Positions 1 through 9,430 are shown, counted from the first letter of the stretch. The stretch: 64,000 bases of DNA from CAVQEK01 sp964596645 (GCA_964596645.1 CAZQVB010000002.1:133672-197671); one strand, 5' to 3'. The notes: generated by a model not told the origin, from the letters alone. A program made the numbers and translations.

Positions 1-50
1 TGTTCTAATCATTACTTTAGCCCGTTCACACCAACCATCAACAGCTGTCT

Positions 51-1037
51 ATGCCATTAATTGAGCACTCCACCTATCGAAGGCCCTGGTACTTGTGCAA
101 CAGCCATATGGAAACCATAGTGCCTGCGCTGCTGCGCCGCGTACCGAAATTGCCCTATAAGCGCGAGCGGATTGAAACACCCGATGGCGACTTCCTCGAC
201 CTCGACTGGATGACCGCCGGCCACAGTCAATTGGCCATTCTCAGCCATGGACTGGAGGGCAACTCCAGCCGCCGTTATATCCGGGGTATGGCGGCGGCCT
301 TTAGCGGCCAGGGCTGGGATGTGTTGGCGTGGAATTGCCGCAGCTGTAGTGGGGAGATGAACAGGGCACTGCGCATGTACCACCACGGCGCCAGCGATGA
401 CCTCGACGCAGTGATCACCCGGGTGTTGGAGAAAGGTCAGTATAAAACCATTGTGCTGATCGGTTTCAGCATGGGTGGCAGCATCACCATCAAGTACCTG
501 GGCGAGCGCGGTGTGGATGTGCCCAAAGAGATACGCGGCGGGGTGGCCTTCTCTGTGCCTTGCGATCTGCCAGCCAGCGCCTCGGTGCTCAACCGCTTCC
601 CGAGCCAGATCTATAGACGCCGCTTTCTGCGCAAGCTGAAGGCGAAAATAGCAAGCAAGGCCAGCCAATACCCCGACGATGTGGACATTACCGATCTGCA
701 AGCCATCCGCGATTTTGATGCTTTTGACACCCGGTATTCGGCCCCCATCAGCGGCTTTGCTTCATTGAAGCAGTTTTACGACTACTGCAGTGCCCGCAAC
801 TATGTGGAGGGTGTGCGCCTGCCTTTTTTGCTGGTGAATGCGCTGAACGATCCGATGCTTCCCCCGTCGTGTTTCCCGGTGGCGGCCGCCAAGGCGAGCG
901 ACTGCTTCTACCTGGAAATGCCGCGACATGGCGGGCATGTAGGCTTTTCGTCGAGTAGCCGCTCGGCGATCAACTGGGCCGAGCAGCGCGCGCTGGACTT
1001 TGCCAGTGCGCTGGCCGACGGGAATATCCGTGTGTAA
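51..1037 (+). CDS. YheT-like alpha/beta hydrolase
   Basis: A 328-aa alpha/beta-fold hydrolase of the YheT / EMB8 group. The nucleophile elbow GFSMGG is visible with Ser140, followed by a likely acid Asp267 (in NDPML) and His296 (in GGHVGF), so the catalytic triad is complete and in the right order. The N-terminal NSHMETIVPALLRR stretch and the SHGLEG oxyanion-type segment are typical of this family. No signal peptide is seen, so it is probably cytoplasmic. Substrates are poorly known in the family; short-chain esterase activity has been assigned to some members. It stands alone, convergent with lrgB, and begins only 50 bases into the window, so its upstream context is not visible. Confidence 0.88.
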   Translation: MPLIEHSTYRRPWYLCNSHMETIVPALLRRVPKLPYKRERIETPDGDFLDLDWMTAGHSQLAILSHGLEGNSSRRYIRGMAAAFSGQGWDVLAWNCRSCSGEMNRALRMYHHGASDDLDAVITRVLEKGQYKTIVLIGFSMGGSITIKYLGERGVDVPKEIRGGVAFSVPCDLPASASVLNRFPSQIYRRRFLRKLKAKIASKASQYPDDVDITDLQAIRDFDAFDTRYSAPISGFASLKQFYDYCSARNYVEGVRLPFLLVNALNDPMLPPSCFPVAAAKASDCFYLEMPRHGGHVGFSSSSRSAINWAEQRALDFASALADGNIRV

Positions 1038-1079
1038 AATAAATAGGTTCGCGCCAGCATAGAAGCCACCTAGACAGCG

Positions 1080-1769
1080 CTAGTAAATCCAGGATACGAA
1101 GGCAGGGGCCAGGAAGGCGGTGAGCAGGCCATTCAGGCACATACCCAGTGCGGCTGCAGCCCCCTGAAGCGTGCCTTCTTCATTGGCCTGTGCAGTGCCC
1201 ATGCCGTGGGCGGCAGTGCCAAGGGCGAGCCCGCGGGCTATGGGATGGTGAAAGCCAAAGCGGTCGAACATCCATGGGCCCAGCATTGCGCCGAATATGC
1301 CGACTGCAATCACTACGGCAGCCGTGAGCGATTCCAGTCCGCCCAGTGTAGCGCTTATTTTTATGGCGATGGGTGTTGTCACCGACTTTGGCACCAGCGT
1401 CATCACTATGGCATGGCTGCTCCGGAGCAGTATGGCAAGTACCGCCACACTCACCATGCCCGCTATACCACCGATGGTAATGCTGGCGGCTATGGCCAGA
1501 GCGTGCTTTTTTAGCAGCTCGTATTTATCATACATCAGCACGCCAAGAGCCACTACAGAGGGTCCCAGAAAAAAGGCAATTACTTCTCCTCCCTGCATAT
1601 AAGTTTTGTATTCCGTCTTCAGCACTTGCAACAGCACAATGAGCAATGCCACCGTCCACAGCACAGGGTTGAGCAGCATGCTCTTTGTGCGTCGGTACAT
1701 CGTCACTGCCAACAGGAAAATCACGATGGTAATGGCAAACCAGAAGAGTGCAATCAGTACTTCCTTCAT
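1080..1769 (-). CDS. lrgB: LrgB family membrane protein
   Basis: A 229-aa polytopic membrane protein of the LrgB/CidB/YohK family. Hydrophobic segments fill the length, and the conserved block PKSVTTPIAI followed by GTAAHGMGTA is typical. LrgB acts with LrgA in the inner membrane; the pair has been described as holin/antiholin-like and, in other bacteria, as a carrier of small organic acids such as pyruvate or glycolate. Its start overlaps the stop of lrgA by 4 bases (1766-1769), indicating translational coupling in one operon. Confidence 0.93.
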   Translation of the reverse strand: MKEVLIALFWFAITIVIFLLAVTMYRRTKSMLLNPVLWTVALLIVLLQVLKTEYKTYMQGGEVIAFFLGPSVVALGVLMYDKYELLKKHALAIAASITIGGIAGMVSVAVLAILLRSSHAIVMTLVPKSVTTPIAIKISATLGGLESLTAAVVIAVGIFGAMLGPWMFDRFGFHHPIARGLALGTAAHGMGTAQANEEGTLQGAAAALGMCLNGLLTAFLAPAFVSWIY

Positions 1770-2104
1770 CTGGTTTTCTTGAAAAAGCTAAAACCAACAC
1801 CGGTGCACAACAGCACCAGTACGGTGGAGATGACGGAGCTGACCAGGATGGGCAGCCAGTGTGCTCCCAGCAGATCGAAGTGCAGCATCAGGCCTACCCC
1901 GGCCGGTACGAAAAAGAGTGCAAAGTACTTCATCAGCCAAGTGGTCGCCGGCTTCACAGCTTTCAGTTTGATTACATTCAGCCTAAGGGCAAAAAAGATC
2001 AGCAGCATGCCGACCACATTGCCGGGTACAGCAAGGCCAAGCAGCCAGGTGGCCATTTCACCCAAAAACAAAAAAAGAAGGATATAGAAAAAACCAAGGA
2101 GCAT
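1766..2104 (-). CDS. lrgA: LrgA/CidA family membrane protein
   Basis: A 112-aa protein with four hydrophobic segments and the CidA/LrgA pattern GLAVPGNVVGMLLIF, which resembles the family motif PGSVIGMLLLF. It is first in the lrgA-lrgB operon, and the 4-base overlap with lrgB supports a two-component membrane unit. The length is normal for the family. The divergent spacer to the next gene contains TGTACA-type palindromes that could be operator sites, but nothing establishes the regulator; no LytSR-type pair is adjacent. Confidence 0.92.
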   Translation of the reverse strand: MLLGFFYILLFLFLGEMATWLLGLAVPGNVVGMLLIFFALRLNVIKLKAVKPATTWLMKYFALFFVPAGVGLMLHFDLLGAHWLPILVSSVISTVLVLLCTGVGFSFFKKTR

Positions 2105-2144
2105 AGGGTGCCATCAATGTGAAGCCAAAAATAATGAGTAATTA

Positions 2145-2173
2145 TTGACCTCTGTACAGAAATATTGTACAAT
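2145..2173 (+). promoter_or_regulatory. Sigma70-like promoter candidate before the DUF2237 gene
   Basis: TTGACC and TACAAT are separated by exactly 17 bases, about 57 bases before the DUF2237 start. The spacer and -10 element contain TGTACA and TTGTACAA palindromes. This matches the general sigma70 consensus rather than the usual Bacteroidota -7 element TAnnTTTG, so it may be chance. Confidence 0.3.
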
Positions 2174-2229
2174 TGGCGCCTATGCCCCTAATGCAGAACA
2201 TCTTCCTCTGAGACTTAAACCCATAGAAC

Positions 2230-2604
2230 ATGTCTGAACTCAATGTGCTCGGCACGAAACTCATTAAATGCTGCACCGCGCCGATGACCGGTTACCGCCG
2301 CGATGGCCTGTGCTCTTTTTATGAAGACGACCCCGGGGTGCATACGGTGTGCGCCCAGATGACCAAGCAGTTTTTGCAGTTTTCCTACGACATGGGCAAC
2401 GACCTCATCTCTCCGGTACCGGCCTATAACTTCATCGGGCTACGTGCAGGCGATAAGTGGTGCCTTTGTGTGTCGCGCTGGCTCGAGGCGTACAAAGCCG
2501 GTGAAGCGCCGCCCGTGGTGCTGGCTGCTACGCATCACTCTGTACTGGAGCATATCAGTCTGGAGGAGTTGAAAGCCTACGCCATTGATGGTGATTTGGC
2601 ATAA
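2230..2604 (+). CDS. DUF2237 family protein
   Basis: A 124-aa soluble protein matching the DUF2237 family from the start: NVLGTKLIKCCTAPMTGYRR, then GLCSFYEDDPGVHTVCAQMT and a GDKWCLCVSRW block. The paired cysteines at the N-terminus and the CLC pair near residue 78 are conserved in the family and could bind metal or be redox active, but no function is established. It is monocistronic, divergent from lrgA and convergent with the transporter at 2648. Confidence 0.9.
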   Translation: MSELNVLGTKLIKCCTAPMTGYRRDGLCSFYEDDPGVHTVCAQMTKQFLQFSYDMGNDLISPVPAYNFIGLRAGDKWCLCVSRWLEAYKAGEAPPVVLAATHHSVLEHISLEELKAYAIDGDLA

Positions 2605-2647
2605 ATAAGATCAATATTATTTCATAACAGCGCTTGTCGACAACCAC

Positions 2648-4234
2648 TCAAACGAAAATGCTGATCAACTGACTGCACACAATAATGAGTACCAGCGCAA
2701 AGGGATATACTGTGGCGTAGGAAATCTTTGGCGCATTGGAATCGGTCATGGGCTCTACTGCGCTCAAAGCCGGCGTGCTGGTCATGGCGCCCGTAAGCGC
2801 GCCTAACAGTACCAGAAAGTTGATTTTGAACAGGTAACGGCCCACCAGCATGGCCAGCGCCATGGGCAGCAGGGTGATGAGCGCGCCGGCCATAAAGTAA
2901 CGAAGGCCTCCCTGCGATAGCGTTTCAACCAAATTGCCCCCAGCACTTGTGCCCACCGACACCATAAAAAAGACAAGGCCTATTTTTCTCAGCATCTGGT
3001 TGCTGGGCCCCGACACATTCCAAAGAATATTGCCTGTTTTCCCTATCCTGCTCAGTATAATAGCCGCCAGCAGCACACCACCCGTAATGCCCAGGCTGAA
3101 GCGGAACCCCGGAAATGGCAGCTCTACCATGCCCAGCAATATGCCCAGTGTAATGCCTGCAGCCACAGGGAGTATGTCCAGTTCTATCAGCCGCTTGCGG
3201 TTGTCGCCCAGTAGCTTTTGCACATTGGCAAGGTTTTGCTCATTCACAGCAATCATTACTTTATCGCCGAAGTGGAAAGTGCTGTTGGCATCCGGAGAGA
3301 AATCAATGCCCGCCCGGCGGATGGAGGTGGCCGTGGCATCGTACTGCTCAAAAAGACCAATCTCGCCAAGCGATTTGTTCACCATTTTCTCGTTGGTCAC
3401 CAATATGGACTGTACCACAAAGCGGTGGCTCAGGGGTATTTGTTCCTGGGTGGGGCTGCCTACCAACAATTGTATCTTATTCAGGTCGCTGTCTGTACCT
3501 ACGGCTTTCACCAGATCGCCCCGGTGCAGCACAGTTTTGGCGGTGGGTGTGAACGCTTCGCCTTCGTGCATCACTCGCGAAATGTTGCAGTGCGTCATGG
3601 TTCTTATCTTGAGTTCCCCCAGCGTTCTGCCAAAAATGTTGGGGTTTTCTACAACAAAATTTCTATTGGTAAGCTGTGGGTACACCTCGCGCACCGTCTG
3701 GTCGTACTGCTGCTCTTCTTTGGACAGCGACACTTTGAAAAGAACGGGGGATAATTTCACAAAAAGAATTACCGCCAATACGCCGAAAGGATAGGCTATG
3801 CCATAGCCAATGGAGGCCAGTGTGGAGCCGGTGGCCTCTATGGCAGCAGCCAGACCAGGCGTGCTGGTGAGCGCCCCGGAAAAAAGTCCAACGGCCAGGG
3901 GTGTATCTATTTTTAACAGGTGCGCCATCACCACCGTCACCAGAGCACCGCTGCCCACGGCTATGGCTGTGAACGTGATCAACCGCAGTCCGTCCTTCTT
4001 GAATGATTCAAAAAATCCCGGACCCGCCTGTATGCCTACTGAGTAGATGAAAAATATAAGCCCTAATTTTTGCAACAGATCGGGCATCTGCACACCAAAA
4101 TGACCAAATATCAGTGCCACAAAGATGATGGCAGAAAGATCAAGGGAAACACCCCTTATTTCAATCTGCCCCAGCAATGTGCCCAGCACCACAATGAGGA
4201 AAAAGGCAAAATATTCGTTGGTGATCAGATCCAT
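2648..4234 (-). CDS. AspT/YidE/YbjL-type transporter with two TrkA-C domains
   Basis: A 528-aa inner-membrane transporter of the AspT/YidE/YbjL duplication family. An N-terminal block of membrane helices (about residues 5-165) is followed by two cytoplasmic RCK_C/TrkA-C ligand-binding domains (about 190-260 and 270-345), then a second helix block (about 350-528). The helix blocks carry the repeated signatures TSTPGLAAA and TSTPALSAV, the family duplication hallmark. Characterised AspT exchanges aspartate and alanine; most relatives have unknown substrates. No decarboxylase gene is adjacent, so aspartate exchange is not implied here. Confidence 0.88.
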   Translation of the reverse strand: MDLITNEYFAFFLIVVLGTLLGQIEIRGVSLDLSAIIFVALIFGHFGVQMPDLLQKLGLIFFIYSVGIQAGPGFFESFKKDGLRLITFTAIAVGSGALVTVVMAHLLKIDTPLAVGLFSGALTSTPGLAAAIEATGSTLASIGYGIAYPFGVLAVILFVKLSPVLFKVSLSKEEQQYDQTVREVYPQLTNRNFVVENPNIFGRTLGELKIRTMTHCNISRVMHEGEAFTPTAKTVLHRGDLVKAVGTDSDLNKIQLLVGSPTQEQIPLSHRFVVQSILVTNEKMVNKSLGEIGLFEQYDATATSIRRAGIDFSPDANSTFHFGDKVMIAVNEQNLANVQKLLGDNRKRLIELDILPVAAGITLGILLGMVELPFPGFRFSLGITGGVLLAAIILSRIGKTGNILWNVSGPSNQMLRKIGLVFFMVSVGTSAGGNLVETLSQGGLRYFMAGALITLLPMALAMLVGRYLFKINFLVLLGALTGAMTSTPALSAVEPMTDSNAPKISYATVYPFALVLIIVCSQLISIFV

Positions 4235-4317
4235 GCAGAGGATTGGTTATAGGCGTAGCGCAAATATAATAAAGCCAGTGAGCGCTTGAAGAAAGCAGTG
4301 ATCAGCCAGTGAATACC

Positions 4318-5139
4318 TCAATCACTGCGCCGGGCTAGGGCATAGGCTGCACCCACGGCAGTGGCGTATTCGGCATTGTTTGGTATGGTAAAGTGAAGGC
4401 CAAACATGCTTTCCAGCAAGGCAAACTTGGCCGGAACCTGTGGCAGGCGCGTGAGCTTGCCGGTAAGCACCACCTGCGATGCGTCTTTCTGTCGTGCGGC
4501 AAACACGGCCATCATACCGATCGTCTGGCACACCAGGTTGATGAGTCCAAGGGCTAGGTCTGAAGGCGTTGCTTTGTCGCTGTGCCGCCCAAAATTAGAT
4601 GCAGTGGCATTGGCGGGAAGATTGCCCAACTCTGCCGCGGCAATATCTCCAATACTGAGGTCTACTTTCACCAGGCTGCCCTCGCCGGCAAGCTCCACCA
4701 GCGCCTCGATATCAGTGATTTTCAGCATGTACTTGGCCAGGCCGATCAGTGTGCCCCCGCCTACGCCGGTACCGCCAAGGTGCTCTGCCTCTCCACCTTT
4801 GGCACTCACTATGGCCGTGCCTGTGCCCATGCTTACCACAATGGCTTCTTCTATGGCCGACAGATACAGCCCACCCATACCTATGGCTTTAAATTCATCT
4901 ACCTTGATGAGCGGAATACCAAATAACTCATCGCCAAGGGCATGCGCCCCGACACCCGTCACGGCGATGGCGTCGATATCCGACAGCGCCACCTTCTGCT
5001 GCGTCACAAATTTGCCCAAGGCACCACTGGCCGATGTCACCGGGTCATTGGCCGCTACGCTCAATACGCTGGTGAGGTGATCGCTGTAGAAGCAGGCGAT
5101 GTCTGTGGTGGTGCCTCCGATGTCGATGCCGATGTGCAT
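4318..5139 (-). CDS. coaW: Type II pantothenate kinase
   Basis: A 273-aa ASKHA-fold kinase that phosphorylates pantothenate, the first step of coenzyme A synthesis. The N-terminal phosphate-1 motif GIDIGGTTTDIA, the VSMGTGTA phosphate-2 motif and the GGTGVGGGTLIGL loop are those of type II PanK, the eukaryote/Staphylococcus-like class. The C-terminus AVGAAYALA matches the adenosine-binding end of the fold. The length is normal. It is flanked by the transporter and FkbM genes on the same strand with gaps of roughly 60-80 bases, so co-transcription is possible but not shown. Confidence 0.88.
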   Translation of the reverse strand: MHIGIDIGGTTTDIACFYSDHLTSVLSVAANDPVTSASGALGKFVTQQKVALSDIDAIAVTGVGAHALGDELFGIPLIKVDEFKAIGMGGLYLSAIEEAIVVSMGTGTAIVSAKGGEAEHLGGTGVGGGTLIGLAKYMLKITDIEALVELAGEGSLVKVDLSIGDIAAAELGNLPANATASNFGRHSDKATPSDLALGLINLVCQTIGMMAVFAARQKDASQVVLTGKLTRLPQVPAKFALLESMFGLHFTIPNNAEYATAVGAAYALARRSD

Positions 5140-5196
5140 GGGTGGGTTGGGGTTTGGATGTGTGGTGTTGAAAATTTGTATTGAGCATGCGAGATA

Positions 5197-6057
5197 TTAG
5201 CTACTGGCTGTGGGGAGGGCCAGCACATCTATAGTGCCGCGTGCTGGTATATGTTGGGTATAGTTTTGGGCGTGAATGGGCTTTTTGTTGTGGCTGAGGT
5301 ACAGGCGATAGTTCATTTTTTCAAAGAGATCCTGATAATGCTGGAAAGATATGCCGCGCTCTTTCATCACATACAAGCCCAACTCAAATATGACCTGAGG
5401 CCGGAGCTGCTCCAATGTATGCATTGCCCCTTGCAGCACGTCGTATTCATGCCCGTCGGTGTCAATCTTTATAAAATCCAACCGCTGCAATCTTTCTTGC
5501 GCTACCACGGCATCTATAGAAGTAGCGGGAATGCCTTGCGTGGCCTGTGGTGCCCCTCCATGCACAGGATGCTCGTCGCCTGCGCGATGGCCGTCGATGC
5601 GCCAGCTTGAATAGGCCACCAATTCTATTTCGCCGGGTGCCTCGGCCACAAAGGCTTGTGTCACCTGTATTCGCTTAGCCAGGCCGGGGTTCAGCGCCAG
5701 GTTGTTCTGGAGTTTGCTCAGGGCATAATGTGTGGGTTCAAAAGCATACACCCTGCCCTGAGGCACCAGGCGGGCAAACTGCAGGCTCATTATTCCAATA
5801 TTGGCTCCGACGTCCATGATGATGCCGTCGGGTGGTATTTGCAGGTATTTATTTCTGGATACGTGGCGCTGAAAATTACCAAAAAGAAACAGCGATAAGT
5901 CGAGCCCTTCCCGCAGGTCCAGAGAAAAATTGATATCACCGCGGGTCACACGTTGCTCGTCTTTTATGCCAAACAGCCGCAGCAATCTGTATAATTGATG
6001 GGCAATACCAATTTTGATTTGGGTAAGTGGCAGGCGGTGCAAGACTTTATGATACAT
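5197..6057 (-). CDS. FkbM family methyltransferase
   Basis: A 286-aa SAM-dependent methyltransferase. The SAM-binding motif DVGANIGIMSLQFARL lies near residue 82, the acidic post-motif AFEPTHYALSKL follows, and the FkbM hallmark IKIDTDGHEYDVLQGA lies near residue 197. FkbM enzymes usually O-methylate polysaccharides, glycolipids or secondary metabolites. No sugar or polyketide genes are adjacent, so the substrate cannot be inferred. It is on the same strand as the pantothenate kinase downstream. Confidence 0.88.
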   Translation of the reverse strand: MYHKVLHRLPLTQIKIGIAHQLYRLLRLFGIKDEQRVTRGDINFSLDLREGLDLSLFLFGNFQRHVSRNKYLQIPPDGIIMDVGANIGIMSLQFARLVPQGRVYAFEPTHYALSKLQNNLALNPGLAKRIQVTQAFVAEAPGEIELVAYSSWRIDGHRAGDEHPVHGGAPQATQGIPATSIDAVVAQERLQRLDFIKIDTDGHEYDVLQGAMHTLEQLRPQVIFELGLYVMKERGISFQHYQDLFEKMNYRLYLSHNKKPIHAQNYTQHIPARGTIDVLALPTASS

Positions 6058-6144
6058 GATGCCTTTTTATGTTTTCTTGAGAAATAATGGAAACAAAGAT
6101 ATGGAAAGGGCAAACCACTGCACGGGCTTGCGGTGTGCAAATGC

Positions 6145-7164
6145 TCACACTGTCGTATCGTCAGCTTTCAGCAGGTGTACCAATGAGGCAATGCTGCTGT
6201 GCCGGCTGTTGCGCCCGCGGTAGTGGCAGTGCCAAACCGGTTTTTCCTCCTTCAGCACTATCTCTATTTTGTGGGTTGTAGCATCACCTGCTTTCACCTC
6301 AAAACCGATTCTTTGCAGCGCCCGGGTCGTCCATGCGGTCTGAATGTCGGGCCCTGAGAGTGCTATGGTGTCGCAATGATCGACCAACATGCGGAAGCTG
6401 CCGGTGTGTTTGTCGAAGACCACGCTGTGGTGCACAAATACCCTGTCGATATCGCCATTCAGCACCAGGTCTTCGGGCGCACCGGCCGTTACGCCATTGT
6501 CCACATCAAACAGCCAGATGCGGTCGGCCGCCTGCAGTGCCAGGTCCATTTCATGGGTAGAGAGCACGATGGACTTACCGCTCTCGAGCGATAGCTGCCG
6601 GAGTAGCCGCATGATCTCCATTCTGTTGGGCAAGTCGAGGTGTGCGGTAGGTTCGTCGAGCAAAATGATTGCCGTATCCTGGGCCAGCGCACGGGCAATC
6701 ATCACTTTTTGCCGTTCGCCATCGCTCAGTGTGTGTATATTTTTGTGTTGGAAAGCCAGCATGCCGGTGCTCTGCAGCGCCCACTCCACCATCTGCCTGT
6801 CCATAGCCGTGAGTGTGCCCAGCCAGCCGGTGTACGGGTATCGACCGAATGCCACCAGGTCGGCTACGGTAAGGTTGCCGGTGGTGATGGGGTCGGTGAG
6901 CACCACACTCATAAGGCGGGCGAGTTTCTTTTTATGTATTTGATGTATGGGAATCCCCGACACCACTGCCTTGCCTCCCAGGGCCGGCTGCAGCCCGGCC
7001 AGCGTGCGCAAGAGCGTAGACTTACCCGAGCCGTTGGCACCAAGTATACACACCAGCTCACCCGGTATCAATTCCAGATTCAATGGCCCTGCCACAAACT
7101 TATCGTCTTCTTTGCCACGGCGATAGCCGATGGTCAATTCGTGGATATGGAGCACAGCAGACAT
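6145..7164 (-). CDS. btuD: Cobalamin/corrinoid ABC transporter ATP-binding protein (BtuD-like)
   Basis: A 339-aa ABC ATPase. Walker A GANGSGKST, the Q-loop region, the ABC signature LSDGERQ, Walker B AIILLDEPT and the switch histidine in LSTHEMD are all intact. It starts one base after the permease stop and is the last gene of the btuF-btuC-btuD operon. The cobalamin riboswitch ahead of the operon makes a corrinoid the likely cargo; by domain alone FecE/FhuC-type siderophore import would be equally possible. It is about 80 residues longer than a standard BtuD: residues from about 260 form an extra C-terminal domain of unknown role. Confidence 0.85.
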   Translation of the reverse strand: MSAVLHIHELTIGYRRGKEDDKFVAGPLNLELIPGELVCILGANGSGKSTLLRTLAGLQPALGGKAVVSGIPIHQIHKKKLARLMSVVLTDPITTGNLTVADLVAFGRYPYTGWLGTLTAMDRQMVEWALQSTGMLAFQHKNIHTLSDGERQKVMIARALAQDTAIILLDEPTAHLDLPNRMEIMRLLRQLSLESGKSIVLSTHEMDLALQAADRIWLFDVDNGVTAGAPEDLVLNGDIDRVFVHHSVVFDKHTGSFRMLVDHCDTIALSGPDIQTAWTTRALQRIGFEVKAGDATTHKIEIVLKEEKPVWHCHYRGRNSRHSSIASLVHLLKADDTTV

Positions 7165-7165
7165 G

Positions 7166-8239
7166 TCAAAAACTTTTTCGCAGATTGCGTTGCTTCAATA
7201 TAACAGCCACTACCACCGGCGAGCCTATCAGCGTGGTGATGGCATTGATGGGCAACGTAAAGCTTCTGCCCGGCCATTGCGAGAGCAGGTCGCAGCCCAG
7301 CATAAGCGCTGCCCCTGTAGCCAGGCAAGCCGGTATCAGCCGCCGGTGGTCACTTGTGTTGATCAGGCTTCTGCACAAATGCGGCACAGCAATGCCCACG
7401 AAGGCGATGGGGCCGGCAAACCCGGTGATGGTACCTGCCAGCATACTCACACAGGCAATGATGGCAAAGCGCGCCAGCCGTATATTCATACCCATGCTGT
7501 ACGCATAGTTCTCGCCAAGCAGCAGCATGTTCAGCGATTTGCTCAAAGTGAATGAAGCGACAATGCCCGCCACCACTACAGGGCCTACCACCCACAACTG
7601 CTCACGGGTGACGCCCCCCAGGCTACCAAAGGTCCAGAGCAGGTAATCCTGTATTTGCTCCGGCCGGCTGAAATACTGCCATATGCTGATGAAGGCGATG
7701 GCCAGNNNNNNNNNNATGATGCCAATGATGAGCAGTGCCACATTGTCGCGCAGGCGAACGGAGATAAGCAGCACCACCACCATCACCAACGCTGCACCGG
7801 CAGTGGCGGCAAAAGCCATTGCCCAGCTGCCGGCAAAGCCCAACTGCTGAATGAGGTAAATGCCAGTAGCACTGCCTGAAGAAAACATGACCAGCGCCAC
7901 GCCCAGGCTGGCCCCGGCTGTAATGCCCAGTACGGAAGGGCCGGCCAGCGGATTGCGAAACAGCGTCTGCATTTGCAGGCCGCTCACCGAAAGCGCCGCG
8001 CCGACCAGTATGGCTGTAAGCGCCTTCGGCAACCGTATCAGTAAAATTATTTTTTCCCATGTGTCATTTGTGCCAGCGCCCAGCAGCGCGCCAAGCACCT
8101 CTCCGGCAGGTATGGCTACCGAACCGTACAGCAGGTCAGCCACGAATAACACGACAGCTACAAGCACCATCAGCACCATAAAGCGCATATGGCGATCGCG
8201 GGACGAAACCGGCGCTGTAGTTGGGGGCAGGGTGCTCAT
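7166..8239 (-). CDS. btuC: Cobalamin ABC transporter permease (BtuC-like, FecCD family)
   Basis: A FecCD-family permease of 357 residues with about ten hydrophobic segments. Landmarks are GLQMQTLFRNPLAGPSVLGI and the GPIAFVGIAVPHLCR motif that contacts the ATPase. A 10-N run at 7706-7715 sits after LLIIGI; the reading frame is kept across it, and the spacing to the following QYFS helix fits family members, so here the placeholder length is plausible. The start overlaps the substrate-binding protein stop by 4 bases. It forms the membrane channel of the riboswitch-controlled importer. Confidence 0.88.
   Translation of the reverse strand: MSTLPPTTAPVSSRDRHMRFMVLMVLVAVVLFVADLLYGSVAIPAGEVLGALLGAGTNDTWEKIILLIRLPKALTAILVGAALSVSGLQMQTLFRNPLAGPSVLGITAGASLGVALVMFSSGSATGIYLIQQLGFAGSWAMAFAATAGAALVMVVVLLISVRLRDNVALLIIGIXXXXLAIAFISIWQYFSRPEQIQDYLLWTFGSLGGVTREQLWVVGPVVVAGIVASFTLSKSLNMLLLGENYAYSMGMNIRLARFAIIACVSMLAGTITGFAGPIAFVGIAVPHLCRSLINTSDHRRLIPACLATGAALMLGCDLLSQWPGRSFTLPINAITTLIGSPVVVAVILKQRNLRKSF
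7706..7715. other. 10-N assembly gap inside btuC
   Basis: Ten undetermined bases. Both sides remain in one reading frame of the permease, so the missing length is 1 mod 3; ten fits the usual helix spacing. Confidence 0.99.
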
Positions 8240-9405
8240 GGCAATTCCTCAAAATACGTGAGCGCATAGCCGGGCATCAGCTCCGGATGCATTATTTTGA
8301 TCATATCGGACAATATGAGCTCCGGGCGCACCAGGCCCGATTCCCAATAGTCATTGGCACCATTGGCGTCTATTCTTTTTGTGCTGTTGTAAACCTTGCC
8401 CTCGCGAAAGCTTTTGAAGTCGCGTACGCGTGGCTCCTGCGCCAGTATTTCCCGTTTGTATCGCGCCATGTTTGGCGTGAGCCAGTAATCTGCCGTGAGG
8501 CCCACCGGGTATACCGCCTCGAAGTCCAGGTTGATGGCGCCGGTGTTGTCGTTGTCGGACCAGGGGTAGCGTGCGCCAGCATCGTGCAGCAGCTGCGCCA
8601 CATAGCTGTGGCCCCCTGGCATATACCACACATTTTTGTAGGGCAGGTTGCATATCACTACCGGTTCATCTACAGCTTCAGTGGCCAGCAAGGTAAGCGA
8701 GTCGTACCGGTTGGCCACCTGTTGAAAAAACGCCTGGCCGGCCTGAGGCCTTCCTGTGAGGTGGGCTACAATCTTCAACCACTCGGCGCGCCCCAGCGCC
8801 GTATGCTCTTGCCAGTCGCCAAACACCAACACAGGTATGCCCAGGCGCTGTATCTGCGCTACATCTTTGTTGGGCTGGTTGGGAAAGCCGACGGTGATCA
8901 CCAGGTCGGGCGCCAGCGTCATCAGCTTTTCTATGTTCAGGCTTTCACCATAGCCGATCTGAGCGATCTGTCCGGTCTCTACGGCATTTCTAATGCTGCT
9001 GTCGTACAGGTAGTTTACTTCGGAAATCCCCGCAATCGACTCCTCTGCCTGCAGCACATCGAAGTAGCTCACATAGCTGCTGTGGAGAAGCGCTATTTTT
9101 TCCACCGGTGTGTGGATCACTTCTAAGTGATTCAGGGTGTCGGGCACCGTTTGCCCTTTGGGTAGTAAAAGGTAGGAGTGGCTGTCTCCCTGCGTGTCGT
9201 AGTGCTGGTGCAGATGAAGGAGGGTGAAGGCAGGATGTTGTTCCAGAGAGAAGCCGACGGCGTGCTGCACCAGGTTTTCCGCGTGGTGTTTTTTTTCACT
9301 GACCGAATCATGGCCTTGGCCACATTGCATCAGCAGCGCAGCCAGCCCGCAGCAGCAGGCCCATATGAAGATGGGCGTAAAAGAAAATCGATAAGTATAC
9401 CACAT
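8236..9405 (-). CDS. btuF: Cobalamin-binding periplasmic lipoprotein (BtuF-like)
   Basis: A class III solute-binding protein of the BtuF/FepB group, about 389 residues from the chosen ATG at 9405. An upstream ATG at 9426 is possible but would leave only about 5 bases after the riboswitch. The N-terminus is hydrophobic and ends in LLMQC, a lipobox, so it is probably membrane-anchored in the periplasm. Domain landmarks are the LNIEKLMTLAPDLVIT block, a long backbone helix, and a C-terminal lobe with WYMPGGHSYVAQLL. It is first in the operon directly behind the cobalamin riboswitch, which is the main argument for corrinoid rather than haem or siderophore binding. Confidence 0.87.
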   Translation of the reverse strand: MWYTYRFSFTPIFIWACCCGLAALLMQCGQGHDSVSEKKHHAENLVQHAVGFSLEQHPAFTLLHLHQHYDTQGDSHSYLLLPKGQTVPDTLNHLEVIHTPVEKIALLHSSYVSYFDVLQAEESIAGISEVNYLYDSSIRNAVETGQIAQIGYGESLNIEKLMTLAPDLVITVGFPNQPNKDVAQIQRLGIPVLVFGDWQEHTALGRAEWLKIVAHLTGRPQAGQAFFQQVANRYDSLTLLATEAVDEPVVICNLPYKNVWYMPGGHSYVAQLLHDAGARYPWSDNDNTGAINLDFEAVYPVGLTADYWLTPNMARYKREILAQEPRVRDFKSFREGKVYNSTKRIDANGANDYWESGLVRPELILSDMIKIMHPELMPGYALTYFEELP

Positions 9406-9430
9406 GGCCTTTGTTCCCGAAAGCAATACA

